This document shows, in pieces, positions 24,202 through 33,605 of a stretch of 46,852 nt of DNA. This DNA comes from Lachnospiraceae bacterium (GTDB lineage: Bacteria > Bacillota > Clostridia > Lachnospirales > Lachnospiraceae), in contig JAJQGP010000137.1 of NCBI GenBank assembly GCA_021200475.1, forward strand, positions 1 through 46,852, read 5' to 3'. The stretch's first letter is position 1. Each line of letters begins with the position of its first letter. The notes below the pieces were generated by a model. It was given only the letters and a program-made list of their open reading frames with translations. It ran no database searches and was not told the origin of the DNA. A program made the position numbers and the translations under genes.

Positions 24202-25736
24202 AGCTGATTTTTGAAATGGGGGCTCCGGGACGGGGCAGTGAACTGTTGCCTGTATGTAAGACTCCCTATAAGAGCCAAAAGGTGGCTTTTCGTAAAAAAA
24301 CGCTTCGCCTGCCGGAGGTGTCAGAGACAGAATTGAGCCGCCACTATACGGAGCTCGCGAAACAGACGCATGGTGTCAATGATGGGTTTTATCCGCTGGG
24401 AAGCTGCACGATGAAGTATAACCCGAAGGTGAATGAGGAGGCTGCCGCGCTTCCGGGATTTACACAGATCCACCCGCTGCAGGATTCTTCCGATGTGCAG
24501 GGCTGCCTTACGGTTCTCTCGGAAATGGAAAAAGCTCTGTGCGAGATCACGGGTATGGATGCGTGTACGTTACAGCCGGCTGCGGGCGCACATGGGGAAT
24601 TCACCGGTCTGCTGCTGATGAAGGCATATCATGTCAGCCGGGGGGATATCGCCCGCAAAAAGATCATCGTCCCGGATTCCGCTCACGGCACGAACCCGGC
24701 AAGCGCGGCGATGGCAGGCTTTGATGTGGTTAATATCGCCTCGAATGAGGATGGCTGTGTGGACCTGGAGGCGCTGAAGCGGGCAGTCGGGGAGGACACA
24801 GCGGGTCTGATGCTGACGAACCCGAACACGGTGGGGCTGTTTGACCCGAATATTGCAGAAATTACGCGCATTGTCCATGAGGCGGGCGGTCTGTGCTACT
24901 ATGACGGCGCGAATCTGAATGCCATCATGGGGATCACCCGCCCGGGCGATATGGGCTTTGACGTGATGCATCTGAATCTTCACAAGACATTTTCCACCCC
25001 GCACGGCGGCGGCGGGCCCGGAAGCGGCCCGGTCGCGTGTAAGGAGTTTCTGGCAGAGTTCCTTCCGGGCTTGCGGGTGATATCGGCGAAAAACAGGTCA
25101 GGAAAGGGGCAGATGGTGTCTGGGAAGAGCGGATGCAAGGAGGATCCGGCCATCCGCTGCGAGAATGAAGTCAGGGGATTTCGGGATGAGCTCAGAATGG
25201 ACGAAGTATTGGAGGAGTGCCGTGCATCTGGCGCCATCGGAGATGTGCGCAGCTTCTGCGGGAATTTTCTGGTGATTGTCCGCGCATATGCCTATATTCT
25301 GACGCTTGGTCGGGAGGGAATTCCGGAGGCAGCGACAGGGGCGGTGCTGAACGCCAATTATATGATGCACGGATTGAAGCCTTATTACCGGATGGCGTAT
25401 GACCGGACCTGCATGCACGAATTTGTCGTCACGCTGGAGCAGGAAAAGCATGACCGGAATGTATCCGCCCTGGATATTGCCAAGGCACTTCTGGACCATG
25501 GCATTCATCCGCCGACCATGTATTTTCCGCTGATTGTTCACGAGGCGCTGATGATTGAGCCGACGGAGACGGAAAGTCGTGAGACGCTGGATGCGGCCAT
25601 TCAGATTTTTGCGGAGGTACTGAAGCAGTCAGAGGAAAAACCGGAGGAAATGCATCAGTATCCGCAGGCGACCCCGATCGGGCGTCCGGATGAGGTGAGC
25701 GCTGCGCGCAAGCCGGTCGTGCGGTATGAGTTTTAA
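24198..25736 (+). CDS. gcvPB: Glycine dehydrogenase (decarboxylating) subunit 2, P protein C-terminal half, with loop insertion
   Basis: This 512-residue protein carries the PLP lysine of the P protein in NLHKTFSTPHGGGGPGSGP (about residues 262-280). Other marks are NDGFYPLGSCTMKYNP, AAGAHGEFTGLL and DSAHGTNPASAAMAGF. Between LPGLRV and IGDVRSFCGNF (about 293-345) there is a charged, Gly/Ser-rich stretch roughly 30 residues longer than in typical GcvPB. Its DNA holds a hairpin, AGCGGATG (25128-25135) with CATCCGCT (25151-25158). The frame is kept, so activity may be intact. Confidence 0.95.
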   Translation: MKLIFEMGAPGRGSELLPVCKTPYKSQKVAFRKKTLRLPEVSETELSRHYTELAKQTHGVNDGFYPLGSCTMKYNPKVNEEAAALPGFTQIHPLQDSSDVQGCLTVLSEMEKALCEITGMDACTLQPAAGAHGEFTGLLLMKAYHVSRGDIARKKIIVPDSAHGTNPASAAMAGFDVVNIASNEDGCVDLEALKRAVGEDTAGLMLTNPNTVGLFDPNIAEITRIVHEAGGLCYYDGANLNAIMGITRPGDMGFDVMHLNLHKTFSTPHGGGGPGSGPVACKEFLAEFLPGLRVISAKNRSGKGQMVSGKSGCKEDPAIRCENEVRGFRDELRMDEVLEECRASGAIGDVRSFCGNFLVIVRAYAYILTLGREGIPEAATGAVLNANYMMHGLKPYYRMAYDRTCMHEFVVTLEQEKHDRNVSALDIAKALLDHGIHPPTMYFPLIVHEALMIEPTETESRETLDAAIQIFAEVLKQSEEKPEEMHQYPQATPIGRPDEVSAARKPVVRYEF

Positions 25737-25781
25737 TGGTAATAGTTCAGAACAGCATTGAAATGAAAGGAGAGAATTCCT

Positions 25782-26789
25782 GTGATCCGAAAAATATCCG
25801 TCTGGATCAGCAGATCGACAGACCCATATGAAAACCTGGCAACCGAGGAATTCCTCACCTTTCATGCAGAGCCGGGAGAGTGCATTCTGCTTTTGTGGCA
25901 GAATGCGCATACGGTTGTGATTGGCCGCAATCAGAATTGCTGGCAGGAATGCCGGGTGGCAGCCCTGGAGGAGGATGGCGGGCATCTGGCCCGCCGGCTT
26001 TCCGGGGGCGGGGCGGTCTACCATGATCTTGGAAATCTGAATTTTACTTTCTGCATGAAGAAAAAGGACGCCGATGCTGCGCGGCAGATGCAGGTCATTC
26101 TGAGGGCGGTTGGTTCTTTTGGACTTGACGCGCGGATGACCGGGCGCAATGATGCGGTGGTGATGTGTCAAAGCACGGAGCGTAAATTTTCCGGCAACGC
26201 ATTCTTTGACTCCCGCGGCTGTTATTACCACCATGGGACGCTGCTGCTCTCTGCTGATACGCAGGCGATGTCCCGTTACCTGAACCCGTCTCGCGCAAAG
26301 CTTGCATCTGGCGGCGTCGCTTCGGTCCGCTCCCGTGTGGTCAATCTTTCGGAGCTGTGCGGCATAATTACCATTGATACGATGAAAACGGCTATCATCC
26401 GCGCCGCCTCGGAGGTTTATCAGGCGGCCGCCGAGCCGCTGGACGACCGGAGATTTGACTGGCAGGAAATGGACCGCCTGCGTGACCGCTTTGCCTCCTG
26501 GGACTGGAATTATGGGCAGAAAATCCCGTTTACGAATCGTCTGGGGCAGCGCTTCGAATGGGGAGAATTGGAGCTTGCCCTGAAGGTCAATCGCGGAGTC
26601 ATTGAGGAAGCGCAGTTGTCTTCAGATGCGATGGAGTATTCGTGGTTTGCGGATATTGGGTCGCAGTTCGCCGGATGCCGTTACGATGCGGAGAGCATCA
26701 GCAGCGTGCTGGGCGATATCCTGAAAAAGAGAAAGGTCCCGGAGAGCATTCAAATGGAAGTGATGCAGATGCTCCTGGAGCAGATGTAA
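25782..26789 (+). CDS. lplA: Lipoate-protein ligase
   Basis: This 335-residue ligase attaches lipoate to carrier lysines such as K63 of GcvH. Family marks are the RRLSGGGAVYHDLGNLNFTF motif (about residues 70-89), GRNDAVV (about 121-127), the KFSGNAF motif (about 135-141) and GTLLLSAD. A C-terminal accessory domain (about 255-335) is present. The GTG start at 25782 follows AAAGGAGAG. Its place between gcvPB and lpd links it to lipoylation of the glycine cleavage system. Confidence 0.92.
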   Translation: MIRKISVWISRSTDPYENLATEEFLTFHAEPGECILLLWQNAHTVVIGRNQNCWQECRVAALEEDGGHLARRLSGGGAVYHDLGNLNFTFCMKKKDADAARQMQVILRAVGSFGLDARMTGRNDAVVMCQSTERKFSGNAFFDSRGCYYHHGTLLLSADTQAMSRYLNPSRAKLASGGVASVRSRVVNLSELCGIITIDTMKTAIIRAASEVYQAAAEPLDDRRFDWQEMDRLRDRFASWDWNYGQKIPFTNRLGQRFEWGELELALKVNRGVIEEAQLSSDAMEYSWFADIGSQFAGCRYDAESISSVLGDILKKRKVPESIQMEVMQMLLEQM

Positions 26790-26846
26790 GAGGAATGGAA
26801 CCAGTGATGCTTTGTCAAAGGCAGGCGAGGAGAAAGGAAGGATTTC

Positions 26847-28375
26847 ATGAGCGAACGGTTTGATCTGACGATTATTGGCGCGGGACCCGGCGGTTACGAA
26901 GCGGCTTTTGAAGCGGCCCGGCTCGGTTTTCGCACCGCTTTGGTGGAAAAGGATACTCTTGGCGGCACCTGTCTGAACCGGGGGTGTATTCCGACAAAAA
27001 CGCTGATTCACACAGCAGAATTATATGAGGAAATCAAAAATGCCGCCCGCTTTGGGATTCATGCAGAGCCGCCGGTTCTGGACTGGAATGCGGTGCGGCA
27101 GCACAAAACAGATACCATTGCCGCTCTGCAAAAGGGGATTGCGGCCAGGCTGAAAGCGGCGAAGGTGGCGGTGTACCAGGGAAGCGGGAGCGTGGTTCCG
27201 GGATTTTTTATCGCAGGAGAAGGGCAGCCAATGGGGCCAGTTCCTGTCTCCGGAGAAGCAGCCCACCGGGTGCTGATCACCGCAGCGGATGGTTCCGTGA
27301 CGACTCTGGAAACGGAACGGGTGCTTCTGGCGACCGGAAGTGTGCCTGCCGTCCCGCCCATTCCCGGCCATGATCTGCCGGGAGTCATGATGAGCGATGA
27401 ACTGCTTGCGTATGATGGGGCACCACTGGAATCGCTGCTGATTATCGGCGGCGGTGTGATTGGCGTGGAATTTGCCGGAATCTGGCAGTCATTTGGGACG
27501 AAAATCACAATTCTGGAAGCCCTGCCGTCCCTGATTGCCAATCTGGACCGTGAGCTTTCACAGAGCCTGAAGCTTTCGCTGAAGAAAAAAGGAGCAGATA
27601 TTCACACAGGTGCAAACGTACAGTGCCTTTCTCCTGTGGCTGGAGGGATCTGCTGTACTTATCTGGAAAAAGAACAGGAACAGACCTGTACGGCGCAGGC
27701 GGTGCTGATCGCGACCGGGCGCCGTCCCTTTACAGAAGGATTATTTCCGGAAGCGACAGAGACGGCTCCTGCCAGGGAAACGCCCCTCCCATGCGGTCGG
27801 CGGCAGAACGCGATTCTGGTGCAGAAATTGCTTCGCGATTCAGAGTCGCTATGGAACGCGGCCGCATCCTGGTGGATGACGATTATGAAACCAGCATTCC
27901 GGGCATTTACGCGATCGGTGATGTGATCGGAAAACTACCGCTCGCCCACGCGGCGACTGCGCAGGGCAAAAAGGCTGTCCGCCACATGGCGGGGAAGGAG
28001 GACGGAAATTCCTGTGAACCGGTTCCCTCCTGCATCTATACCAGTCCGGAAATCGCCTCTGTCGGGCTGACGCTTGAGCAGGCCAAAAACAGGGGAATCG
28101 CTGCCAGGAGTCATAAAATACTGAGTTCGGCGAATGGAAAATCCGTCCTGACGATGCAGGAGCGGGGATTTATCAAGGTTGTCTATGAAGAGCAAAGTCA
28201 TGTGCTCCTTGGTGCGCACATGTTCTGCGCGCGGGCAACGGATATGATCAGTGAATTTGCCCTGGCCATACAAAGAGGCCTGACCATGGAAGAAATGGCA
28301 GAAGTCGTGCGTCCGCATCCCTCCTTTAGCGAGATGATTACGGACGCTGTAACGAGTGTGCCAATGCTTGCGTAA
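26847..28375 (+). pseudogene. lpdA: Dihydrolipoyl dehydrogenase (L protein), frameshifted inside an inserted palindromic repeat
   Basis: The first frame carries the FAD motif GAGPGGYEAA (11-20), the redox pair C42/C47 in TCLNRGC, and the NAD-binding IIGGGVIGVEFAG. It then runs into an insertion after LFPEA. The second frame resumes as RFRVAMERGRILVDDDYETS with the FAD-binding YAIGDV and the active-site HPSFSEM. The insertion is repeat copy 2 (27776-27850). Copy 1 has one more base in ACGTCCCCTCC, against ACGCCCCTCC here (27780-27789). Restoring that base gives one frame of 509 residues. So the repeat alone would be tolerated and the lost base breaks the gene. L protein is needed for the operon's pathway, so a sequencing error or a second lpd elsewhere should be considered. 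Confidence 0.92.
27776..27850 (+). repeat. In-frame palindromic repeat, copy 2 (inside lpdA)
   Basis: This 75-base match to 9180-9255 has arms GCGATTCTGG (27810-27819) and TCAGAGTCGC (27840-27849). Compared with copy 1, one arm pair changes from G-C to A-T on both sides and two others become G-T, so pairing is kept. In the intended frame it reads ETSPPMRSAAERDSGAEIAS and onward. It lies between LFPEA and VAMERGRI of dihydrolipoyl dehydrogenase. Confidence 0.85.
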
Positions 28376-28405
28376 CATTGTCTGAACATGGCCGGAAGTT
28401 CATCA

Positions 28406-28436
28406 AAAGCAGATGTTTTTTTGAAATATCTGCTTT
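28406..28436 (+). terminator. Hairpin after the glycine cleavage operon, weak terminator
   Basis: AAAGCAGAT (28406-28414) pairs with ATCTGCTTT (28428-28436) around a T-rich loop, 30 bases after the lpdA stop. The U-run is only three long, so terminator function is tentative. Confidence 0.45.
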
Positions 28437-28445
28437 CAAATTGAC

Positions 28446-28488
28446 TTGTAATTCTGAGAAAACAGCCTATAATTAGTTAGGAATCTAA
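28446..28488 (+). promoter_or_regulatory. Promoter and probable MarR operator
   Basis: TATAAT (28468-28473) follows TTGTAA (28446-28451) at 16 bases; a better TTGACT at 28441 is 21 bases away. The dyad TTAG-GAAT-CTAA (28477-28488) lies just downstream of the -10 box, where repressor binding would block initiation. It is likely bound by the adjacent MarR protein. Confidence 0.6.
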
Positions 28489-28520
28489 GTAAAAGAAAGA
28501 GACCTCAGGAGGCGAATTTT

Positions 28521-28952
28521 TTGGAAAAGACATTGATGCGGACGGTCCGCAATACCTGGAAGCTCTGGGCGGAATATATGAAATCGGTTGCCGCGCAGGC
28601 CGGCATACCGGATTCCTACCGCCTGGTGCTTACTTTTTTGCTGCGGCATCCGGGGGCGAGCCAGAAGGAGCTGGCGGAATTCCGGAATATTACGACGGCG
28701 TCGGTCAGTCAGATTGTGAAGGAGATGGAACTGACCGGCTATCTGGAAAAGAGAACCGACCCGAAGGATCAGCGGTATGTGAACCTTTACCTGACGGAAA
28801 AAGGGGAGGCCTGCGCAGAGGAGCTGCATCGGAGCATTCATCTGGCGGATGAAAGGATTACGCAGATGCTTACCCCCGAGCGGGAGCGGGAACTCATCAA
28901 ACAGATGGAGGAGCTTTCCCGGATTATAGAAAAGGAGCTACCCAAATGTTAA
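28521..28952 (+). CDS. MarR-family transcriptional regulator
   Basis: This 143-residue winged-helix regulator has a recognition region GASQKELAEFRNITTASVSQIVKEME (about residues 45-70) and a wing YLEKRTDPKDQRYVNLYLTEKG (about 74-95), both typical of MarR. The start is a TTG at 28521 with AGGAGG 8 bases upstream. Its stop overlaps the start of the ABC exporter gene (ATGTTAA), so it probably controls the exporter pair, as is common for such loci. Ligand unknown. Confidence 0.92.
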   Translation: MEKTLMRTVRNTWKLWAEYMKSVAAQAGIPDSYRLVLTFLLRHPGASQKELAEFRNITTASVSQIVKEMELTGYLEKRTDPKDQRYVNLYLTEKGEACAEELHRSIHLADERITQMLTPERERELIKQMEELSRIIEKELPKC

Positions 28953-30883
28953 AATATCTGAAAAAATACTGGTTTTACTGTCTGCTTGCGCCGCTGTTTA
29001 TGATGGGTGAGCTGTCGATGGATCTGCTGCAGCCGGATATGATGGCGACGATTGTAGACGACGGGGTCCTGGCGTCGAATATGGAGGTCATTCTGTCGGA
29101 GGGCGTCCGCATGGTACTGCTGGTGCTGTTTGGCGGGACCTGCGGGGTACTGTGCGGGGTTTTTGCGAATATTGCCGCGCAGGAATTCGGCAATGACGTC
29201 CGCAAGGACCTCTTTTCGCGCATCATGGATTTTTCTTTTGAGCAGACAGACCGTTTTACAACTGGGTCGCTGGTGACCAGGATTACGAATGACGTGACGC
29301 AGGTGGAGCAGATGGTGATGATGTCTGTGCGCTCTCTGGTGCGGTGCGTGTTTATGTTTGTGGGCGGCATTGTGATGCTGTATCGTCAGTCGCCGCGGTT
29401 TGCGATGGTAGCGGCCTGCGGCCTGCCGTTTGTGACGGTGATTGTCGTGTTTACGCTGAAAAAGGTGTCGCCGCTCTACACGGTGATTCAGCAGAAGCTT
29501 GACCGGGTGAATGCAGTCATGCAGGAAAACATTGCCGGTGCCAGGGTGGTGAAGGCATACGTCAGGGAAGCGTATGAGCTGGAGCATTTTTCGGAAGCAA
29601 ACAATTCTCTCTGTGACACGAATCTTCAGGCGCAGACGATTCTTGCTTTTCTGAATCCGGCGGTAAATATCGTCCTGAATCTGTGTGTGGTGGGCGTTCT
29701 GTATGTCGGCGGTTATACGGTACAGCATGACGGCAGCATTACGCCGGGACAGACGATGGCGGCCATCACGTATCTCTCCCTGATTCTGATGCGCATTGTG
29801 TTTTTCGCGAATATTTTTCAGACCTTCACACGTGCGTCGGCGTCGTGGAAGAGAATTCAGGAGGTTCTGGATACACCTGTTGTGCAGAGGGAAGAGATAC
29901 CGGAAGAAGCTCAGAAAGAGAAGCACCCGGCTGATACCGGGATGCCTGAAATGGCCGCGAAAGTGCAGGCGGCGCAGCAGGATAGCAGTTTTACGGGCGC
30001 AGGAACGGCATGCGCGGCAGACGTGAATCGAAAAGGTGAGATTGAATTCCGCGATGTTTCTTTCGCCTACCCGGACGATCCGGAGAATCCGGTTCTGGAT
30101 CATATTTCGTTTTCTGTGAAGCAGGGGGAAACAGTCGCAGTCATTGGCTCGACCGGTTGCGGCAAGACCAGTCTGGTGCAGTTGATTCCGCGCTTTTATG
30201 ACGCGACAGAAGGAGAGGTTCTGGTGGACGGGCAGAATGTGCGGACATATCCGATGCAGGAGCTGCGGGATAAGATCGGAATCGTGCAGCAGAAGGCGGA
30301 GCTTTTTTCCAGAAGTATACGGGAAAATATTCTCTGGGGGAGCGAGGAAGAGGAAGTGAGTTCGATTCGCGGTGCATCGGGAGCGCCAGAGGGGACAAAT
30401 GGTTCCGGGCAGGAGAAGCAAATGACTGTGTCGGATACAGACCGTAACGTGCGGGAGATGGAGGCAGTCAGCCGTGCCGCCCGGATCGCGCAGGCGGAGG
30501 ACTTTATTCTGCGTACAGCGGATGGCTATGAAACACAGGTGACAGAAGGTGGCCACTCCCTTTCCGGCGGACAGAAGCAGCGTATTTCCATTGCTCGGGC
30601 GGTGCTTAAAAATCCGGAAATTCTGATTTTTGACGATTCCGGCAGTGCGCTGGATCTGAAGACGGAGGCGGCGCTCTATGAGGCGCTGAACCGGGAATTT
30701 GCGAAAACAACGCGGATTATTGTGGCACAGCGGATTTTTTCTGTCAAAGGGGCAGACCGGATCCTTGTGCTGGATAACGGGCGTATCTGTGCGTCCGGCA
30801 CACACGAAGAACTCCTGCAAAACTCGGAGGTATACCGGGAAATCTGCAGGTCGCAGCTGAAGAAGGGAGAGATCGGGGCATGA
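28946..30883 (+). CDS. ABC exporter half, heterodimer subunit with degenerate ATP site
   Basis: This 645-residue multidrug-type exporter subunit has a six-helix membrane domain (about 1-310) and a nucleotide-binding domain. Walker A is GSTGCGKTS (about 399-407), the signature LSGGQKQR (about 537-544), and Walker B ILIFDDSGSALD, with Asp instead of the catalytic Glu. That is usual for the degenerate half of heterodimeric exporters. Two insertions are visible: a linker before the nucleotide-binding domain (about 315-365) and a Ser/Gly/Glu-rich loop after ENILWGSEEE (about 468-505). The partner gene follows 48 bases later. Confidence 0.92.
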   Translation: MLKYLKKYWFYCLLAPLFMMGELSMDLLQPDMMATIVDDGVLASNMEVILSEGVRMVLLVLFGGTCGVLCGVFANIAAQEFGNDVRKDLFSRIMDFSFEQTDRFTTGSLVTRITNDVTQVEQMVMMSVRSLVRCVFMFVGGIVMLYRQSPRFAMVAACGLPFVTVIVVFTLKKVSPLYTVIQQKLDRVNAVMQENIAGARVVKAYVREAYELEHFSEANNSLCDTNLQAQTILAFLNPAVNIVLNLCVVGVLYVGGYTVQHDGSITPGQTMAAITYLSLILMRIVFFANIFQTFTRASASWKRIQEVLDTPVVQREEIPEEAQKEKHPADTGMPEMAAKVQAAQQDSSFTGAGTACAADVNRKGEIEFRDVSFAYPDDPENPVLDHISFSVKQGETVAVIGSTGCGKTSLVQLIPRFYDATEGEVLVDGQNVRTYPMQELRDKIGIVQQKAELFSRSIRENILWGSEEEEVSSIRGASGAPEGTNGSGQEKQMTVSDTDRNVREMEAVSRAARIAQAEDFILRTADGYETQVTEGGHSLSGGQKQRISIARAVLKNPEILIFDDSGSALDLKTEAALYEALNREFAKTTRIIVAQRIFSVKGADRILVLDNGRICASGTHEELLQNSEVYREICRSQLKKGEIGA

Positions 30884-30931
30884 TGACGGAAGAAAACCGG
30901 ATTGCCCGGAAAGACAGGAGGTGCCGGAAGA

Positions 30932-32755
30932 ATGGCGGAAAATAATGGAAATGCGGGAGCGGCCTCCGCACCTAAAGTGGATCTGCGCCGCCGTGCCCCG
31001 ATGGGGCAGGAGGTGGAAAAACCGAAAAACATGCGGGAGACCATCGGGCGGCTGACGCGCTATTTTATTCAGGCGAAAAGGCTGCTGACTGGTCTGCTGC
31101 TGGCGGTCGTGGCGGTGACCGTTACTTCTCTGATCACACCCTCGCTTCAGGGACAGGCAATCGACGCGATTACGGAACGTTCGTGGCAGGAATTCCGTAC
31201 AGTTCTGCTTTTGCTGCTGCTGGCATTTGTGGCAAACAGCCTTTTCAGCCTGGCGCAGACCCTGCTGGCCGCGCGTTTAAGCCAGAGCATTGTGCGCCAT
31301 ATGCGCTATGATTTATTCTATAAGATCGATCATCTGCCGATCGCTTATCTGGACCAGCATTCCAATGGGGATGTAATGAGCCGCATGACAAACGATATTG
31401 AGAACATTTCGAACACCGTGTCTCAGAGCCTGGCGTCTCTGCTCTCCGGGGTACTGACGATTATCGGCACCGTTGCGATCATGTTCTGGTATTGCCCGCA
31501 GCTGACGCTGATCACCATGCTGACGGTGATTCTGACGGTGTTGGTGACGAGATTTATGTCGAAAAAGATGCGCGTTGTTTATCGTCGCCGCGCGGCCGCG
31601 CTCGGACGTCTGAACGGACATTCTGAGGAAATGATTTCCGGCTATCGCACCGTGCTTGCCTACAATCGGCAGGAGCGCACAAAGGAGGAGTTCCGGGAGC
31701 TGTCCGATAGCCTGACAAAGGAAGGTATCCGCGCAGAGATTCTCGGAGGGAGCATGGGACCGCTGATGAATGCGATTTCCACCCTTGGTTTTGTTATCGT
31801 AGCGGCATTCGGGGGTTATTTTGCTCTGCAGGGGATGATTACCATCGGCGTCATCTCCGCGTTTATCATTTACGCGAAGCAGTTCTCGCGGCCGATCAAT
31901 GAGATCGCGCAGCTGTACGGTTCGCTGCAGACTGCGGTGGCAGGCGCGGAGCGAGTTTTTGAACTGATGGATCAGCCGGATGAGGATAACAGCGGCACAG
32001 AGATCATTGAGAATATGCAGGGAAATGTTTCCTTCCGGCATGTCAATTTTTCTTACCTGCCGGGAAAACAGGTGCTGTACGACTTTAATCTGGAGGTGAA
32101 ATCCGGACAGAAAATTGCCCTGGTCGGAGCGACCGGCAGCGGAAAAACGACCGTCGTGAACCTGCTGATGCGTTTTTATCCGCTTGATTCCGGTGAAATT
32201 CTCATCGACGGGAAAAATATTATGGACCTGAAAAGAGACTGGCTGCGCCACAATACGGCGATCGTTCTGCAGGATACCGTTCTTTTTTCTGATACAATAG
32301 AGAATAATATCAAATATGGAAATCCGGATGCGGACGACGCGACTATGGCCAACGCAGCGGAAACAGGCAACTGTGCCGCGTTTATCCGCCGCATGAAGAA
32401 CGGCTACCAGACGGTTCTGAAGCAGGCCGGGGCGAGCCTTTCTCACGGCCAGAGGCAGCTTTTGAACATCGCCAGGGCGGTGATTGCCGACCCGAAGATT
32501 CTGATTCTGGATGAAGCGACCTCCTCGGTGGATACCCGCACGGAGCAGGGAATTCAGGATGCGCTGGTAAATCTGATGAAAAACCGCACCAGTCTCATCA
32601 TCGCCCACCGGCTTTCGACCATCCAGGATGCGGATGTGATTGTGGTGATGGACAAAGGCAGGGTGGTCGAGACCGGGACCCATGATGAGCTGCTTCAGAA
32701 GCAGGGAGTTTATTACGGACTGTATATGGCGCAGTTTGCCGGCAACCAAACGTAA
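30932..32755 (+). CDS. ABC exporter half, heterodimer subunit with catalytic Glu
   Basis: This 607-residue partner of the previous exporter has an N-terminal extension (about 1-35), six membrane helices and a nucleotide-binding domain. Walker A is GATGSGKTT (about 399-407), Walker [13 protein letters not shown] has the catalytic Glu, and the signature is altered to LSHGQRQ (about 502-508). Together the pair forms one active and one degenerate site. The ATG at 30932 follows AGGAGG; a TTG at 30902 is less likely. Substrate unknown. Confidence 0.93.
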   Translation: MAENNGNAGAASAPKVDLRRRAPMGQEVEKPKNMRETIGRLTRYFIQAKRLLTGLLLAVVAVTVTSLITPSLQGQAIDAITERSWQEFRTVLLLLLLAFVANSLFSLAQTLLAARLSQSIVRHMRYDLFYKIDHLPIAYLDQHSNGDVMSRMTNDIENISNTVSQSLASLLSGVLTIIGTVAIMFWYCPQLTLITMLTVILTVLVTRFMSKKMRVVYRRRAAALGRLNGHSEEMISGYRTVLAYNRQERTKEEFRELSDSLTKEGIRAEILGGSMGPLMNAISTLGFVIVAAFGGYFALQGMITIGVISAFIIYAKQFSRPINEIAQLYGSLQTAVAGAERVFELMDQPDEDNSGTEIIENMQGNVSFRHVNFSYLPGKQVLYDFNLEVKSGQKIALVGATGSGKTTVVNLLMRFYPLDSGEILIDGKNIMDLKRDWLRHNTAIVLQDTVLFSDTIENNIKYGNPDADDATMANAAETGNCAAFIRRMKNGYQTVLKQAGASLSHGQRQLLNIARAVIADPKILILDEATSSVDTRTEQGIQDALVNLMKNRTSLIIAHRLSTIQDADVIVVMDKGRVVETGTHDELLQKQGVYYGLYMAQFAGNQT

Positions 32756-32763
32756 AAAATATC

Positions 32764-32792
32764 TGGACTTGAATGAGAAAACCGTGTATGAT
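32764..32792 (+). promoter_or_regulatory. Probable promoter of the pentose phosphate gene set
   Basis: TGGACT (32764-32769), a 17-base spacer and TATGAT (32787-32792) lie 40 bases before the araD start. The -35 box is weak. Confidence 0.5.
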
Positions 32793-32831
32793 AGGGACAG
32801 ACATCTAAGAAGAGAAGGAGGATCTATTCTT

Positions 32832-33527
32832 ATGTTGGAAGAACTGAAGAAGCAGGTTTATGAGGCGAATATGGAGCTCCCGAAGCGCGGACTGGTGACG
32901 TATACGTGGGGGAATGTGAGTGGTCTTGACCGGGAGAGCGGATATTTCGTGATTAAGCCGAGCGGTGTAGACTATGAGCTGCTGACGCCGGACGATATGG
33001 TGGTCATGGATCTGAATTGTAATAAGATCGAGGGCCGCTATAAGCCATCATCGGACACGCCGACCCATGCGGAGCTGTATAAAGCCTTCCCGGAGCTTGG
33101 AGGTGTGGTGCATACACATTCTCCCTGGGCGACGTCATGGGCGCAGGCCGGACGGGATATTCCCTGCTATGGCACGACACATGCGGATTATATGTATGGG
33201 CCGATCCCGTGTGCGAGAAGTCTGACACCGGAGGAGATCAACGGTGAGTACGAGAAGAATACCGGACTTGTGATTATTGAGACATTCCGGGAGCGTGGGA
33301 TCAACCCGGTTTATGTGCCGGCGGTACTCTGTTCGAACCATGGCCCGTTCACCTGGGGCAAGGACGCGGCGGAAGCCGTGCACAATGCGGTGGTGCTGGA
33401 AGAGGTGGCCAAGATGGCCTGCCGTACAGAGCTGATTAACCCGCGTGTGACACCTGCTCCGGACTCGATTAAAGAGAGGCATTTTATGAGGAAGCACGGC
33501 GCAAACGCATATTACGGGCAGAACTGA
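32832..33527 (+). CDS. araD: L-ribulose-5-phosphate 4-epimerase
   Basis: This 231-residue class II aldolase-fold enzyme interconverts L-ribulose 5-phosphate and D-xylulose 5-phosphate. Metal ligands match the family: H94 and H96 in VVHTHSPWA and H170 in [10 protein letters not shown], with D75 in SSDTPTH as the catalytic acid. The length equals that of characterised AraD proteins. AAGGAGG precedes the ATG at 32832. The two transketolase genes downstream would consume xylulose 5-phosphate. L-ascorbate-pathway 4-epimerases (UlaF/SgbE) share these residues, so the pathway is not certain. Confidence 0.88.
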   Translation: MLEELKKQVYEANMELPKRGLVTYTWGNVSGLDRESGYFVIKPSGVDYELLTPDDMVVMDLNCNKIEGRYKPSSDTPTHAELYKAFPELGGVVHTHSPWATSWAQAGRDIPCYGTTHADYMYGPIPCARSLTPEEINGEYEKNTGLVIIETFRERGINPVYVPAVLCSNHGPFTWGKDAAEAVHNAVVLEEVAKMACRTELINPRVTPAPDSIKERHFMRKHGANAYYGQN

Positions 33528-33605
33528 TCCGGAATGGGCGGTTCCCTTCCCGCGGTTTTCGGAAAGCGGAGAGGACAGCACTGGTATCTGAGAAAGGAAT
33601 TCATT

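Noticed and set aside
28949-30820. 623-codon minus-strand open frame
   Set aside because: It is a codon-bias shadow of the ABC exporter gene, rich in His/Arg, without a ribosome site.
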